From Potentilla sterilis (Eukaryota > Streptophyta > Magnoliopsida > Rosales > Rosaceae): 64,000 bases of DNA. The stretch lies in assembly GCA_963682095.1 (NCBI GenBank), contig OY821763.1, positions 14,899,695-14,963,694 of the forward strand, given 5' to 3'. Under the pieces are notes generated by a model. That model was given only the letters and a program-made list of their open reading frames with translations. It had not been told where the DNA came from and searched no databases. This document shows, one piece after another, positions 44,119 to 55,148 of this stretch; within the stretch, counting starts at the first letter, position 1; each line of letters opens with the position of its first letter. A program made the translations under genes and the position numbers.

Positions 44119-46370
44119 TGACGTGAGTCGAAGCTCACGTGCAATAATAAACCCTGCAATCGTTAGTAGTAAAGAATAAGTAGGGATCGTTCTAAACCGG
44201 GGATTAAGGGTACCTGAAATATGAAATTGTTAGACAAAAACATATACATATATATAAAAAATCGTCACAATGGGGGGTATGATATAAATCGGCAGCAAGC
44301 TGCCCTAGAACTAGGTGACACGAAATAAAATGCTGAAAAGTAAATTCTAGGTCTGATATTTACAAGTTTGGTCGACATTCTTCCACAAAGCACTAACACG
44401 AAAGCAATCAAAACATATAACAAACAAGCAAACAGGACTCACAGCAAGATGTTAAAATGTTCTAGACTCAACTTAACTCCAACCCAATTAGCTCCTAACC
44501 GGCTACTAATTGATTAAGACTCCTCATGTATTTTAAGTGACTAACCGTCTAACCTTAAAATTATACTAGTTATCTTTGAATATTCTAACCGACGTAAACA
44601 AACATGACAAGTAATTAAGCACAAAGTCTTTTTCTTTAGCTGGAAACAAGTTAGATAAGCAAGGTTGTCAATCATCTTATTAACAAGCATGTTCATTTAA
44701 ATTACTCTAGCCCTTGTGAAAACAACACAAATTAAAACAACCCTAAAGATTGCTTAACCTATCTTATTTTCGGCTAATGAGATTAACAATCTACATATTT
44801 CAATTACATAGACTACTAATCTTTAAGCACATGAATTTAAAGAACAAGTCAAGAAAACCCTAAAACCAAGTTAACATGTGTTCTTGCCGATTATCCTATT
44901 AACTAATTCATTACATCTTTCCCTTACTTTTTAACATGCAATCCATACTCTTACATCCAAAACATCACTTAAAGATAAAGAAAATAAATTGACATGCAAA
45001 TCATAAAACCGAATTTCAATCCAATTCATACATAGACATAAAAACTGAAACCAAGAATTCATGCTAACTTCATAGACAAAGTTTAACATAACTACATAAA
45101 AATTTACAAAGCCAAGAGTAGGGAGTGGATCACACATTAGAAACCTTGAAGACTTCGACTTGTATGGATCCGGTGATTGGTGGTGATCGGATGGAGGCTG
45201 CTCGGCAGTGATGATATCGGCAGCAAGGAACCAAGGTTTCGGCAGGAAACTTTGGGTGTGGTGGAGGTGGTTTTGGGTAGGGTTTTTGTGTAGGATTCTT
45301 GGGGAAATTTAGGTAGAGCTTTGGCTAGATTTTTGCTTTGGAATGTGACAAGTTTTTCTGTGTAAAAATTGGCTATATATAGGGAAAAACTAGGGTATTG
45401 CCGGTAGCCCCTATTGCATAAGGATTTAAGAAAACCTAGTGGGATAAGGTTTGAAACCTTCCTTTCATAGTTCAATTAGGTTTTCTTTTTCTGAATTTTT
45501 CTTCAAGGCTTGGGCTTCACATCTTCATGGACTTCTTCAATAATCATTGGACTTCATTGCATGAGTTTTGATCCACCGAAAATGCTCCACTTGCCGGCAG
45601 CAACACAAAGGCATACAATCTGCCTTATTCGGCAGCTTCTCCTAGTTTGACTAAGAGAACTTCTTCCTTCAATTTCTTCTTCAATGCCATGGCCAAGTGT
45701 TATCCTACTTCCTTCCATAATCTTGGAATGTCTTCACAAATGCTCTTGTACATCATATGGTCCATCGAAAAGCAGCAATTGTGAAAAGGAAGTAATAGGT
45801 TCCTGGAATCGGCTGAAATGACCTTGTTGCAGTAATTCCGGCATATCTCCACGCTCGGAGCTCCGATTGATGCAATTCCAAGTCTCAGATAAACTAGACA
45901 CATATGGCCATCTCTCCATAAAATATCTTGATCAAATTCCTTGTGAGTCGTCGGGAATGATTTTTCGAAGTTGGAACAAAGTTCCAGGAAAATCCTGGAA
46001 GCCCCTAGATTGGAATGCTCGGACTGCCGTTTTGCAGCCAACATTTGGGTGACTTCCCCAACTCCGATTGATCTGAAATTTTAACACAACATTCCTCAGC
46101 ATATGAATATTAAGTACACAAAATTTCACTAAATTCGGACAAGGATAGATCGCATTTTTACTCGTCACAAAATCGCGAAAAAGACATATTTTACACTATT
46201 TTCCAGATTTCTCAAACTTAGTCATTTTTCGGATTCTTAACCATTTTTCACCAAACTCTACCAAATTAATACTAAAATAAAATATGACTCTATCTTAGAC
46301 AAATAAAGGTTAAACAAAGCATAAACGAGGGCATAAGCATATAATATCGTCGCACATTGTGCTCCTATCA
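44119..46370 (-). mobile_element. Solo LTR (2,252 bp) of the TGATAGGAGC family
   Basis: Minus-strand start TGATAGGAGCACAATGTGC at 46370, end ...CTCACGTCA at 44119, with exact 5-bp target duplication CGGGC at 44114-44118 and 46371-46375. It is related to 24866-28676 and 57150-59316 (shared CGATCCCTACTT and ccccgg-type end segments). It has no internal domain, primer site or genes; the open frames here are unsupported. Confidence 0.88.
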
Positions 46371-46469
46371 CGGGCGTTCGAGCAGAAAAGGCGTGGTGAT
46401 GTGAGTACCTATTAATGGTGACGTGTGACAGTTATGAGTATGTTTGCAATAATAATGGTGTTGTGCTCA

Positions 46470-46710
46470 AGTGTCGCCATGCCATGAGTATGGAACGGGG
46501 TGAAACCCGGACGAGTGCATGGGATGATGATGTGGCGTTGAAATCCGCCATGCGATGAATATGGAGCGGGGTGAAACCCGGACGAGTGCATGGAATGATG
46601 ATGTGGCATTGAAATCCGCCATGTGATGAATATGGAGCAGGGTGAAACCCGGACGAGTGCATGTAATGATGATGTGGCGTTGAAATCCGCCATGCGATGA
46701 ATATGAAGCG
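46470..46710. repeat. 71-bp tandem repeat array in gypsy derivative copy 3
   Basis: The motif ATGATGATGTGGC recurs at 46524, 46595 and 46666, exactly 71 bp apart, each unit also carrying GTGAAACCCGGACGAGTGCA. A degenerate earlier form of the same sequence occurs once near 31900-31990 in the complete element, so the array expanded after the copies separated. Confidence 0.9.
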
Positions 46711-47688
46711 TAAGGACTCGACCGGTGGAGTGCCATGTTGGGACGAGTCCCCCAGTGGAAATTGCTGTCAATGGTGGAACAGGCCGGGGAGTAGCCCGGT
46801 GGGGTGTTTAGGCCATGTCGAAGCACCAATCCACACCCGCTGTTTCGTCCCAGCTTGTGTTGGAGTAAGCGTGGGGTATTGTGCAGGGTTGCTAGCCTGC
46901 GGGGAGATTTGTTCTGTGTTAGAGAAACAATCTGCCTGGTGGGGTGACGTAGAGATAACAAATCTCTCATGGATCCCCAAATTTTTCACAGCTTGGTGTG
47001 ATGCAGGGTTTTTAGCCTGCTGGAAGAGTTTGCATTGTTAGAGGTAAACTCTCCCGGGTTTATAAAGCCCATGTGTTTGAAGCCTTGAGTTGTTGCTGGC
47101 TTGTCCATGCCCGTAGGGGCGAAGGAAAGTGACTAAACCGATGGAATGCCTTGGAGCCGGTTGAGTGCTAAATAACCGGTGGAATGCCTGAGAACCGGTG
47201 GAATGCCTGTGAACCGGTGGAATGCATGTGATCCAGTTGTGTTCCTGTGAGCCGGTGGAATGCTTCACAACCGATGGGATGGTTTTCCTTGATTTGAGGT
47301 TGGCTCTTGGGGAAGTGGGGGGGCTGGACCCCTATCATAACTGCTGCTTGTAGGTGGGACAAGTGGCTGACATGCATTGAAGGAGAGAGCCCGTCAGTCC
47401 CATCAGTTATGATGGCGTGGGAACTTTATCGATGCTGGGACACGTGTCAGTAGGGAGCGGTCTGAGATGGAGGGAATCTGCGGCTGGGGTTGCCTCTCCC
47501 TTTTGAGTGCCCTAATTATCAACAAGGTGTAGTTTTTCCGCCTATAAGATGCTTCACACCCCCTCCTCTCTTCCTGTCGTACATTGTTGAAGCTTGGCTC
47601 CTCGTCTGTCTGTGCTGTTATCTTGCTAGGTGTTTTGTCCGTTCCTGTGAACATGTAACTGTGCGTAGGATAAATTCTGTTCTTAGGT

Positions 47689-47782
47689 TTATGGAGTCTG
47701 GGAGGTCAGCCAGTCCTGTCGGTGCCGGCCATGCGATGAATATCGACAGGAGGGCCCGTGAGGTACCGGATGTTGGATGGTG
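47689..47782 (+). pseudogene. Start of the opposite-strand gene, copy 3 remnant
   Basis: ATG followed by a Ser/Gly/Arg-rich stretch (MESGRSASPVGAGHAMN) and RRAREVPDVGW then a stop. Position relative to the TATA-like sequence and leader matches the starts at 5440 and 33911, but sequence similarity is low. Truncated by the repeat at 47803. Confidence 0.4.
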
Positions 47783-47802
47783 ACAGGGTGATTTTTTGTG
47801 GG

Positions 47803-48005
47803 AAAATTATCCCCAATGGTACCTCATGTTTCCAGTATTACAAGTATTGGTACTTCACGTTTCCAGTATTACAAGTATTGGTACTTCACGTTTATCAAAC
47901 TTCATATTGGTACCTCACGTTTAGTTTTTATCCTAAAATTAGTACCCAGAGCTGTTATCTGTTTAACGGAGTCAAAACTTCTGTATTTTTGAACTTTGAA
48001 TGACT
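47803..48005 (+). repeat. Interspersed repeat (MITE-like), copy 2
   Basis: Reverse-orientation match of 7849-8070. It contains a short tandem duplication (TTTCCAGTATTACAAGTATT twice, at about 47830 and 47861). Confidence 0.6.
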
Positions 48006-48862
48006 GGACTACCCTTGTTTCAGAAATTTTTATATATACATATTTTAGAGCTTAATTGCCTACTATCTATTTGCTTACTAAACCTTAATTATTTATCCAT
48101 TCTAAGAGCTAGCCTTCAATATGCCAATTTCACCTAACGACCTTCTGTCTAAACGGTTACTATCCTGGCTGGATCACTGCTGTATTAGTTTGGAAAGTTT
48201 CTTAAGTTCTAGCAAAACAAGTAAACATGGCTTTCTTAAGTCCTAGTTAAGCAACAATAATTTGACTACAAAATATGTCTCAAATACCACTCCTAGGAGG
48301 TAGTCCTCCTCCTGGGGTTTGAGAAGTTTTAACACAAACAAAGACGGATATGGGGGATACCAACTTAAGTTTATTTACTCAAACATACTTTCATATACAT
48401 AACCCAGAGCCTCACTCTTGGGTAAACAGCTAAAAACTGTTTAGCTACGCATAATTTTAACTTTAGTTACAAACTTACTTGAAAAATAAGCACACCACAC
48501 CAGATGACTAGCAAGAAACCACACTCACTATTCACTCTTATTTTACTATGCTAAAACACTCACAAACTTATCAAGAACTGGATTCTTCTTTCTGATTTCG
48601 AATGCCTTCTTCTGAGCCTTCAACCTCCTTAAATAGCCTTCGGATTTCAAACTGGCATTGGATTCCATTAAGAAAAGCAGATAGGTGGAATCCTTATCCT
48701 GGCAGCTGGCTTCCACTATCTTAAAGGAGTTTGTCCTTAAGCGTCGGCAACGACTTTATTCCCAACACACTTATCTTACATCTGAGCTGGCTTCCACTAG
48801 CTGGAACCCACTCACCTAAAGTTACTTGTCTTGATGCGTCGGCGGCTAACACTCCATCATAT
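48006..48862 (-). promoter_or_regulatory. Noncoding region with pararetrovirus-like promoter
   Basis: On the minus strand, downstream of the reading frame ending near 48863, there are direct repeats (TAGTGGAAGCCAGCT at about 48707 and 48790; GACGC/GCCGACGC blocks) followed by a TATA-like CTATTTAAGGAGG (about 48625-48637). About 260 bp further is TTAAGTTGGTATC (about 48359-48371), resembling the start of a primer site. The order of last ORF, enhancer repeats, TATA, leader, primer site is the order in plant pararetroviruses; an LTR would show a similar promoter, so this is tentative. Confidence 0.4.
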
Positions 48863-49733
48863 TATTGATGTTGTGCAATTCCTCGTCAGCAAAAGAGGCT
48901 CCAGAGTTATTATTTTCTTCGACTTCGAATTCCATATCCGAATCATACGGTTCTTTGAATTCTGGCTCCTTTTTTAATTTTTCTATCCACGTGGTAGTTG
49001 CTAACGTACCATCGATTTCTCGTCTTTCTAAGGCCTTATACAGATCACAGTGTTCTGGAGGTGGATGGTTATAGCTGGCAACTATAATTTTTCTCCTCTG
49101 GTAAGAAGGGTAGTGTCACCGTCTTTTTGGATTAGGTTCTGTATACGAATTATCGCCATTGCCTTCATCCAAGGGATACTCTGATTGGTCTTCCATTGCT
49201 CGATGACCATTTTTGTGTTTGGGAGGCACAATTCTGGATAATTCTGACATAATGATAAGGAGAAATATAACTCTTTCTCCCTTCCTCTTTAGTCCATTCA
49301 GGAGGAGTTGAAATGAACTTTAATCTCAAAGTACAACCATCTGGTCTAATGTTCTTGACTGCATGGTAAATTGCTTAAGGGAGACCTTCTAGGTCTTTGT
49401 TGGTTTTCGTCCAAAGGTTATGAACAAAACCATTCTCAATTAACCATAATTTGTTCTTCTGAGGATGCCCTGCTTGAACATCAACCAAGTATCTTCCATA
49501 ATAAGGACCTGCTACTACTAGCAAGGTTGATGGAAGAGCCTTTCTGTTCTTGAAATCTCCTAAGAGATTATGGAAACTGAACCATTCAGATTCTGATAGG
49601 GCTAAAAGTGGGACTTTAGCACTTTCAGGGTTCTCGAGGTATTGTATATCCAGCTTTTCCTTGAGATGCTGCTCCTTTTCTTCCAACTTGTAGCTGCAAA
49701 ATTCCTCAGGTAGAGTTTCCAGGGCTTGTAGTA
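48863..49733 (-). pseudogene. Degenerate viral-type ORF (possible pararetrovirus last ORF)
   Basis: The open part (49733-49375) reads ...LPEEFCSYKLEEKEQHL, SESEWFSFHNLLGDF and VVAGPYYGRYLVDVQAGHP. A stop follows, then HAVKNIRPDGCTLRLKFIST with frame changes and finally LERREIDGTLATTTWIEKL and an acidic end (about 49090-48863). I do not recognise the family with certainty; placement just upstream of a viral-like promoter suggests a pararetrovirus. The frame is cut at 49734 by the CACTA-2 terminus, so its N-terminal part is missing. Confidence 0.4.
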
Positions 49734-50215
49734 CACTACCAGATCGGACAGAATAGCCGGCGAAAAAAATTTCGTCTACTATGCCAAATTTTCATCGGCT
49801 ATTCCTTCTGCCGACGAAACTTTCGTCGGCTATAATTCGTCGGTAAAAGGGCGTCGGTAAAACGAATGGCCGACGAAAATAACGAAATCGTTGGCTATTT
49901 TCGAGTATGGCCGACGATATTACCGACGAAAATTCATTTTGTCGACCAAACCTGGGCAAAATATCCGACGAAATTCGTCGGATATTTTCGAGTATGGCCG
50001 ACGATATCGTAAACTATAGCCGACGAAATTTGTCGGCTATTTGTTCTGAAATATAGCCGACGATTTCATCTATTTCGTCGGTTATTTCATCAGAATATAT
50101 TAATATTTTAATAGGCATTAATTAATTATAGCCGACGAAATAATGTCATTTTCGTCGGCTATAACGGTTATAGCCGACGAAATAATGTCAATATCGTCGG
50201 CTATTCTTACATTTT
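49734..50215. repeat. CACTA-2 left terminus and subterminal repeats
   Basis: About twenty copies of TATAGCCGACGAAA or its complement in both orientations. They are more widely spaced and more variable than on the right side. Confidence 0.9.
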
Positions 50216-50357
50216 GGGGAAAAAAATTAAATTAATTTCTAAATTACCATTCCAAGCAACCTGCAATTCACAATGACAATTCATGCATTTACACCAACAA
50301 GAAACACGTCGAAATGACTTATTATTTAATTTGTTCCAATATACATAAAATATAACC

Positions 50358-52688
50358 CTAATCATCACCTAGAGCACTAAAGTCCACCACGTCATCCCCA
50401 GCATCCTGCTGTCCATCATGCTCGTCATCCTGCTGAACGAACTCGGGAGGTTTAGGCATTGGAGGTTCAACTAACGGCTCAAACGGGGGCGGGGGTTCAA
50501 GGCCTTGTTGTTGTGCCGCGAACAAAGCATACCACCAGTTTTGTTGGCCGGCGTAGTTCTGTCGCCGAATGCTCTCGCATTCAGCATGCCAACTGGACAG
50601 TTCGAAATGATACTGCTGTGTTCTGTGTTGGTGCTCCTGTGATCCTCGGTATTGCTCCTGTGATCTCTGGAACTCGGCCGCCAATCTTGCATTTTCTTCT
50701 GCCAATCTCTGCATTTCCCCCCTCATCTGTTGGCTGTCCCCGCCTCCCTTCTTTTGAGCCCCCTTAGTGGTCTTCAGGGGCCCTAATCCAGAACTTCCCA
50801 AACCCCGGCAGTAGTATTGGTTTGACCGGTCTGGGAAGGCTGCGTCGAACATCCTCACTGCCGTTTGGACATTCGATCGGTCGACCTGGCGCAGAGCTTC
50901 TTGCAGATCTGCCTCTGAAATGTTCGGTTGTGTCTCCCGAACTACTTCCTGCAACACTTCTTCTTCGGCCCAGTTCACCCTCTCCTAATTGAACGGGGGA
51001 AAAAAAATAATTAATATTCTAACAAATATATAATTAAGTAAAATTAATAATTAAAATTTTAAAATCGTAATCAACGACTTACGAGCTGTTCTATCGCTTG
51101 TGGATAAGCCTTCTTAAACGTCTCCACGTACGGGTTGCTATCAGGATGATCTCTAAGCGCCTCCTCCTGATATTGTGCAAATGGCCTAGAACCACCATGA
51201 TGGGGGGTTGTGTTACGGCGGCGGTTCGCAGAGTTTATCCGAGACCGTTCCTTCAAACAAATAATAAAATATTAGAAAAATGCATAAAAAAATATTATTG
51301 TAATAATTATAAAATAATTAAACTAATAATTAAAATTTAAACAAAATAAACATTTATAGTTAAGTTTAGTATTTACCTGCATAAGTGGGTTGTTGAAGTC
51401 TACTGTCTTCAACCAACGCCACTCGTACTCCCTGAACATGAACTCTCTTGGAGTACCCATATGATCACGGTTGTCGTATTCGGTAAAGTGGGTACGGAGC
51501 TCGTTCTTCCACTCTTTGAACCTACGGAAAAAATAAAAGTGCATTAGAAATATTATTAATATCATAAAATATTTCAAATTATAAGATGAGGAATTCCCAA
51601 CGTACCTCGAGTTCTGCATCGCGTCCGCCCAAGCCTGCTTGTGTTCGGCAATCTCGAAGTATGCCTGAAAGATAATATTTTATTAGTTTTACAATTATAA
51701 CAATACCGAAAATTATTAAATATTACGATAAAGAAATTAAATTTTTTAAATTACTCACCGACGCTGCGTTGTTGACCTCCCTCTTGATCTCTTCGGGCAC
51801 ATCAGCCCACCGTGTCCACAACATAGGGACTCTGTCCCTAATCAGTGCCCCCACGCAACCCGTGTAGTCGCGGCGTTTTTTCCCTGAACCTCCTGATTAG
51901 GAGGTTCGTTGATCTGGATCCTCCCCCGAAGCGCAACAGTTCTCCTGAGCGTGTCAAAACATATGACACCTCTCGTATTCCTCGTTGAACTGCTAGCGGC
52001 TGTCTCTATCACATAAACGACAATTGGTTAATAAAATTAAATATTAGTGCGTTAATTTTAATAAAATATTTAATTAATAAAATCAAATGTTACCTGAACT
52101 CGATGACCCGTCTGTCGACTTTACTTTTCTCCTCGCCGAAATCAGGAGGTCAGGGCTCTCAAATGGCTGCTGATGGTATGCCTCCGCAACACTCACGTAC
52201 TGAGGCATAGCAGGCCATATGGGCACACCATGAAAGTCGACCTCGGGTATCGCAGGAATGTTGTACGGGAGGTAGAGCTGATTTGGGAGAGTAGGCCCCT
52301 CAGTCGAGTCAGCAGCAGACGTCGCCGGACTCGTCATCGGCTCTCGATGAGCCTCAGGCATACTGACTTGAGGAACGTCTGCAGCTATCTCGTCCTGAAA
52401 TAGCTGCCTACTGAACCTCGGAGCATCTGGCCCGACAGGGGGACGTGAATTGCTCGACGGCCGCCCCGCCTGCAGAAGGGTCTGGTGCCGAGAACTCACA
52501 CTCCTCCGCTGCTGGGATGAATCCACAGGCCTCCGCGGCTGGGATGAATCCACACTCCTCCGCGGCTGGCTGGTGGTCCTCTCAGGCTGGCTATGGGTCC
52601 TGTCGGACTATGTGAAACCAGCGGAACTTCCAGAACCCCTAGATCTGGAACGACGGCCTCCGAATAACTGCCTCAATGCATCGGCCAT
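50358..52688 (-). pseudogene. TNPA-like plant transposase (Ptta/En/Spm family), second CACTA gene
   Basis: Likely exons on the minus strand: 52688-52095, about 52020-51758, about 51667-51606, about 51534-51376, about 51252-51080 and about 50980-50358. Exon 1 starts MADALRQLFGGRRSRS and has a repeated Gln/Pro/Arg block (SSQPRRPVDSSQQRRSV). The middle exons carry WTRWADVPEEIKREV, FKEWKNELRTHF and the family signature NRRRNTTPHHGGSRPF followed by the YVETFKKAYPQ segment. The last exon has a coiled coil rich in Glu/Arg/Gln. In CACTA elements this protein binds the subterminal repeats. Lesions: TAG at 52608-52610 in exon 1 and a frame change near 51885 in exon 2. So this copy is probably inactive, unless translation starts at the Met at 52553. 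Confidence 0.75.
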
Positions 52689-53333
52689 CTGCAGCTTGAG
52701 GCATTAATACATTAATTAATATTAAATTATATTACATTAAATAACAAATTCTAATTAATATAATAACCAATAATACTAACATATTTCAAAACATACTAAC
52801 AAATTAATATTTAAATTTTAACTAATTTTAAATAATACTAACCATTAACCTAAATATAACTATTTATATACAAATATAACTATATTTCATTATTAACATA
52901 TATATATATAAATACAAATAACCATTTATATATTAACAAAAATGTAACCATTTATATAATTAGACTACCAATTTATATATATAATTAATTTAACAATTTA
53001 TATATAACAATTCATATAACAATTTATATAATTTTAAAAATTAAATATATAACAATTTATATACCTAAATTATAACAAATATATAACAATTAAATTTAAT
53101 AACAAATATATAACAATTTATATAATTAAAATTAAATATATAACAAATATATAACAATTTATTATATAACAATTTATATAATTAAAATTAAATATATAAC
53201 AAATATATAACAATTTGTTAAAATTAAATTTATTAACAAATATATAAAAATTATATAATTAAAATTAAATATATAAAAATTTATATACCTAAATTATAAA
53301 ATTAAACTAAATTGAAAAAATAAAAAATTAACC
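52689..53333. other. Extremely AT-rich spacer of CACTA-2
   Basis: Runs of TATATAACAATTTATA-type sequence for about 600 bp; no gene. It may act as the promoter side of the TNPA-like gene. Confidence 0.6.
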
Positions 53334-53525
53334 GGATCGGAGGAGAAGGAGGTCGGAGGAGGAGGGGAAGGAGGTCGGAGAAGGAGGGGAAGGCGGAGGG
53401 GAAGGCGGAGGGGAAGGAGGAGGCCGGAATTGGAGGAGTGTGGCGCCGCCGATTTGAGGTTAAGGAGGAGCAGAGCGGCGGATTGGAGCAGCAGCAGGAG
53501 GAGGAGGAGGAGGAGAGAAAAAAGT
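53334..53525 (+). repeat. Purine-rich (GGAGGA/GAAGG) tract
   Basis: About 190 bp of degenerate GGAGGAGGGGAAGGCGG repeats, strongly strand-asymmetric. On the minus strand, where the element's genes lie, it is a CT-rich leader just upstream of the TNPA-like gene. Confidence 0.8.
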
Positions 53526-53559
53526 CGGCTAGGGCTCGCGAGTTTCTGATTTATAGCAG

Positions 53560-54905
53560 AAAGAATAGCCGACGATTAAAAAAGATTTCATCGGCTATTT
53601 TAAGACGAAATCTTTAAAATCGTCGGCTATTCTTTGAATGTCGTCGACTATGCTTTAAATATCGTCGGAGATACTTTAGGAGATCAGCAGCCGTCTGATC
53701 TGCGACATCCAACGGCGGACAATAAAAAGGCGCGGATCGTAAGAGTTTAGCCAACGATTTAAAATATTTCGTCAGCTATGCTTTGGAAAATCAGCAGCCG
53801 CTGGATCTGAGCCATCCAACGGCGGACAATAAGAGGATCGAAGGAGTTTAGCCGACGACATATAATTTTCGTCGGCTAAATTGTTGGTCAAACCACTAAC
53901 TCAAACCTCTAAACGCTTTAGAACAGAAATTAGTCTAGTTAAACGACAGTTTTTTGCCTCACCTTCAACAGATTATAGTTTCAAATCAATGAGACGCAAC
54001 TAATCGTATAAAAAATTAACAAAATTGATTTAACGAACGTCAGGCTACCCATAGGAAAATGGAAGTAAAAAACAGTTAGCCGCAACATTCGACACACAGA
54101 TTTTGTCGGAATCTTGTCATTTTTCAACCGTAGACGTATTTTATTATTTCGGTCATATCTTATTTGACGACATATTTGCATTTGAAGAGTGTACGTATAT
54201 TAACTATTTGAAACTATACATTCACTTAAACACTTAGTAAACAAGTTAAGGAACATTAGTGCATATGTTCTGATTTTGAATCTAAAAGTTTAGAAAATCT
54301 TTAAGATTAAATGCATGTATGAAAAAAAAAATCCAACTACATCTGACAACGTTAAAGGCTCGATCGGGACGGCCAACCGGGTGAGTCAACCCTTTGAACG
54401 CTTAGAAATGGTAATTGGCCTGTCTAAATGACGTTTTTTTGCCTGACCTTCAACAGATAATAGTTTCAAATCGATGAGACGCAATTAATCGTTTAAAAAT
54501 TTTCCTCAAAATATTTACCGAACGTCAGGCTACCCATAGGAAAACGGAAGTAAAAAACAGTTAACCGCAACATTCGGCACACAGATTTTGTCGGAATCTT
54601 GTCATTTTTCAACCGTAGACGTATTTCATTATTTCGGTCATATCTTATTTGACGACATATTTGCATTTGAAGGATAAAGCAATGGTTTGTCGATAGTGAT
54701 AGAAAATGGAAGCTGGTTTTTTTTTTGTTTTTTTTAATCATAGCCGACGAAATCAAACCTAGTACTCGTCGGCTATTCTTTTGTCGTTTTCTGTCAAAAA
54801 TAAAATATGTATTTTTCAATATAATAATAGCCGACGAAATAACGCATTTTTCGTCGGCTATTATCAGTATAGCCGACGAAATGATGCATTTTTCGTCGGC
54901 TATTA
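53560..54905. repeat. Internal subterminal-type repeats and tandem duplication in CACTA-2
   Basis: The GCCGACGA motif occurs at 53565-53880 and again at 54740-54905, far from either end. Between them, a segment of about 300 bp is present twice (about 53880-54185 and 54385-54690). Both are similar to 1-450 of CACTA-1. Confidence 0.8.
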
Positions 54906-55148
54906 TATGAAAAAAATAAAAAAAGCAATGGTTTTACACCTCCCGTATTCCTATGTCATGTTCATATATAACCAAAACTGAACATAAAAAAAAAAAACAG
55001 AAACCCAGCAGTCAACATATATAACCAAAATTTAACCAAAATTTTTTTTAAGGGGTTTGGAACCCAGCCTAACTGGGAGGCTCATCCCCACGCCCGTTCA
55101 TTAGAAATGAGTGGATTATAAATGAAAGGATTACATCATCTAAATTAC

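Larger units (their letters stand above)
43507..47800 (-). mobile_element. Gypsy derivative copy 3, truncated, containing a solo LTR
   Basis: It begins with one LTR (43507-43979, 473 bp, diverged from those at 31205 and 38407). The purine tract and adjoining sequence follow (43980-44118), then a nested LTR (44119-46370), then the repeat-rich region (46371-47480) and leader similar to 33365-33540. It stops soon after the start of the opposite-strand gene (47689), where the interspersed repeat at 47803 begins. The gag part and the other LTR are missing. Confidence 0.85.

Noticed and set aside
45700..46168. Minus-strand open frame in the solo LTR at 44119-46370
   Set aside because: The LTR is noncoding; related copies carry stops at the matching places, and no known domain is present.
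48863..49733. Considered as host gene or LINE ORF
   Set aside because: No reverse transcriptase or endonuclease motif and no introns; the downstream enhancer/TATA/primer-like order fits a viral end better, though this stays uncertain.
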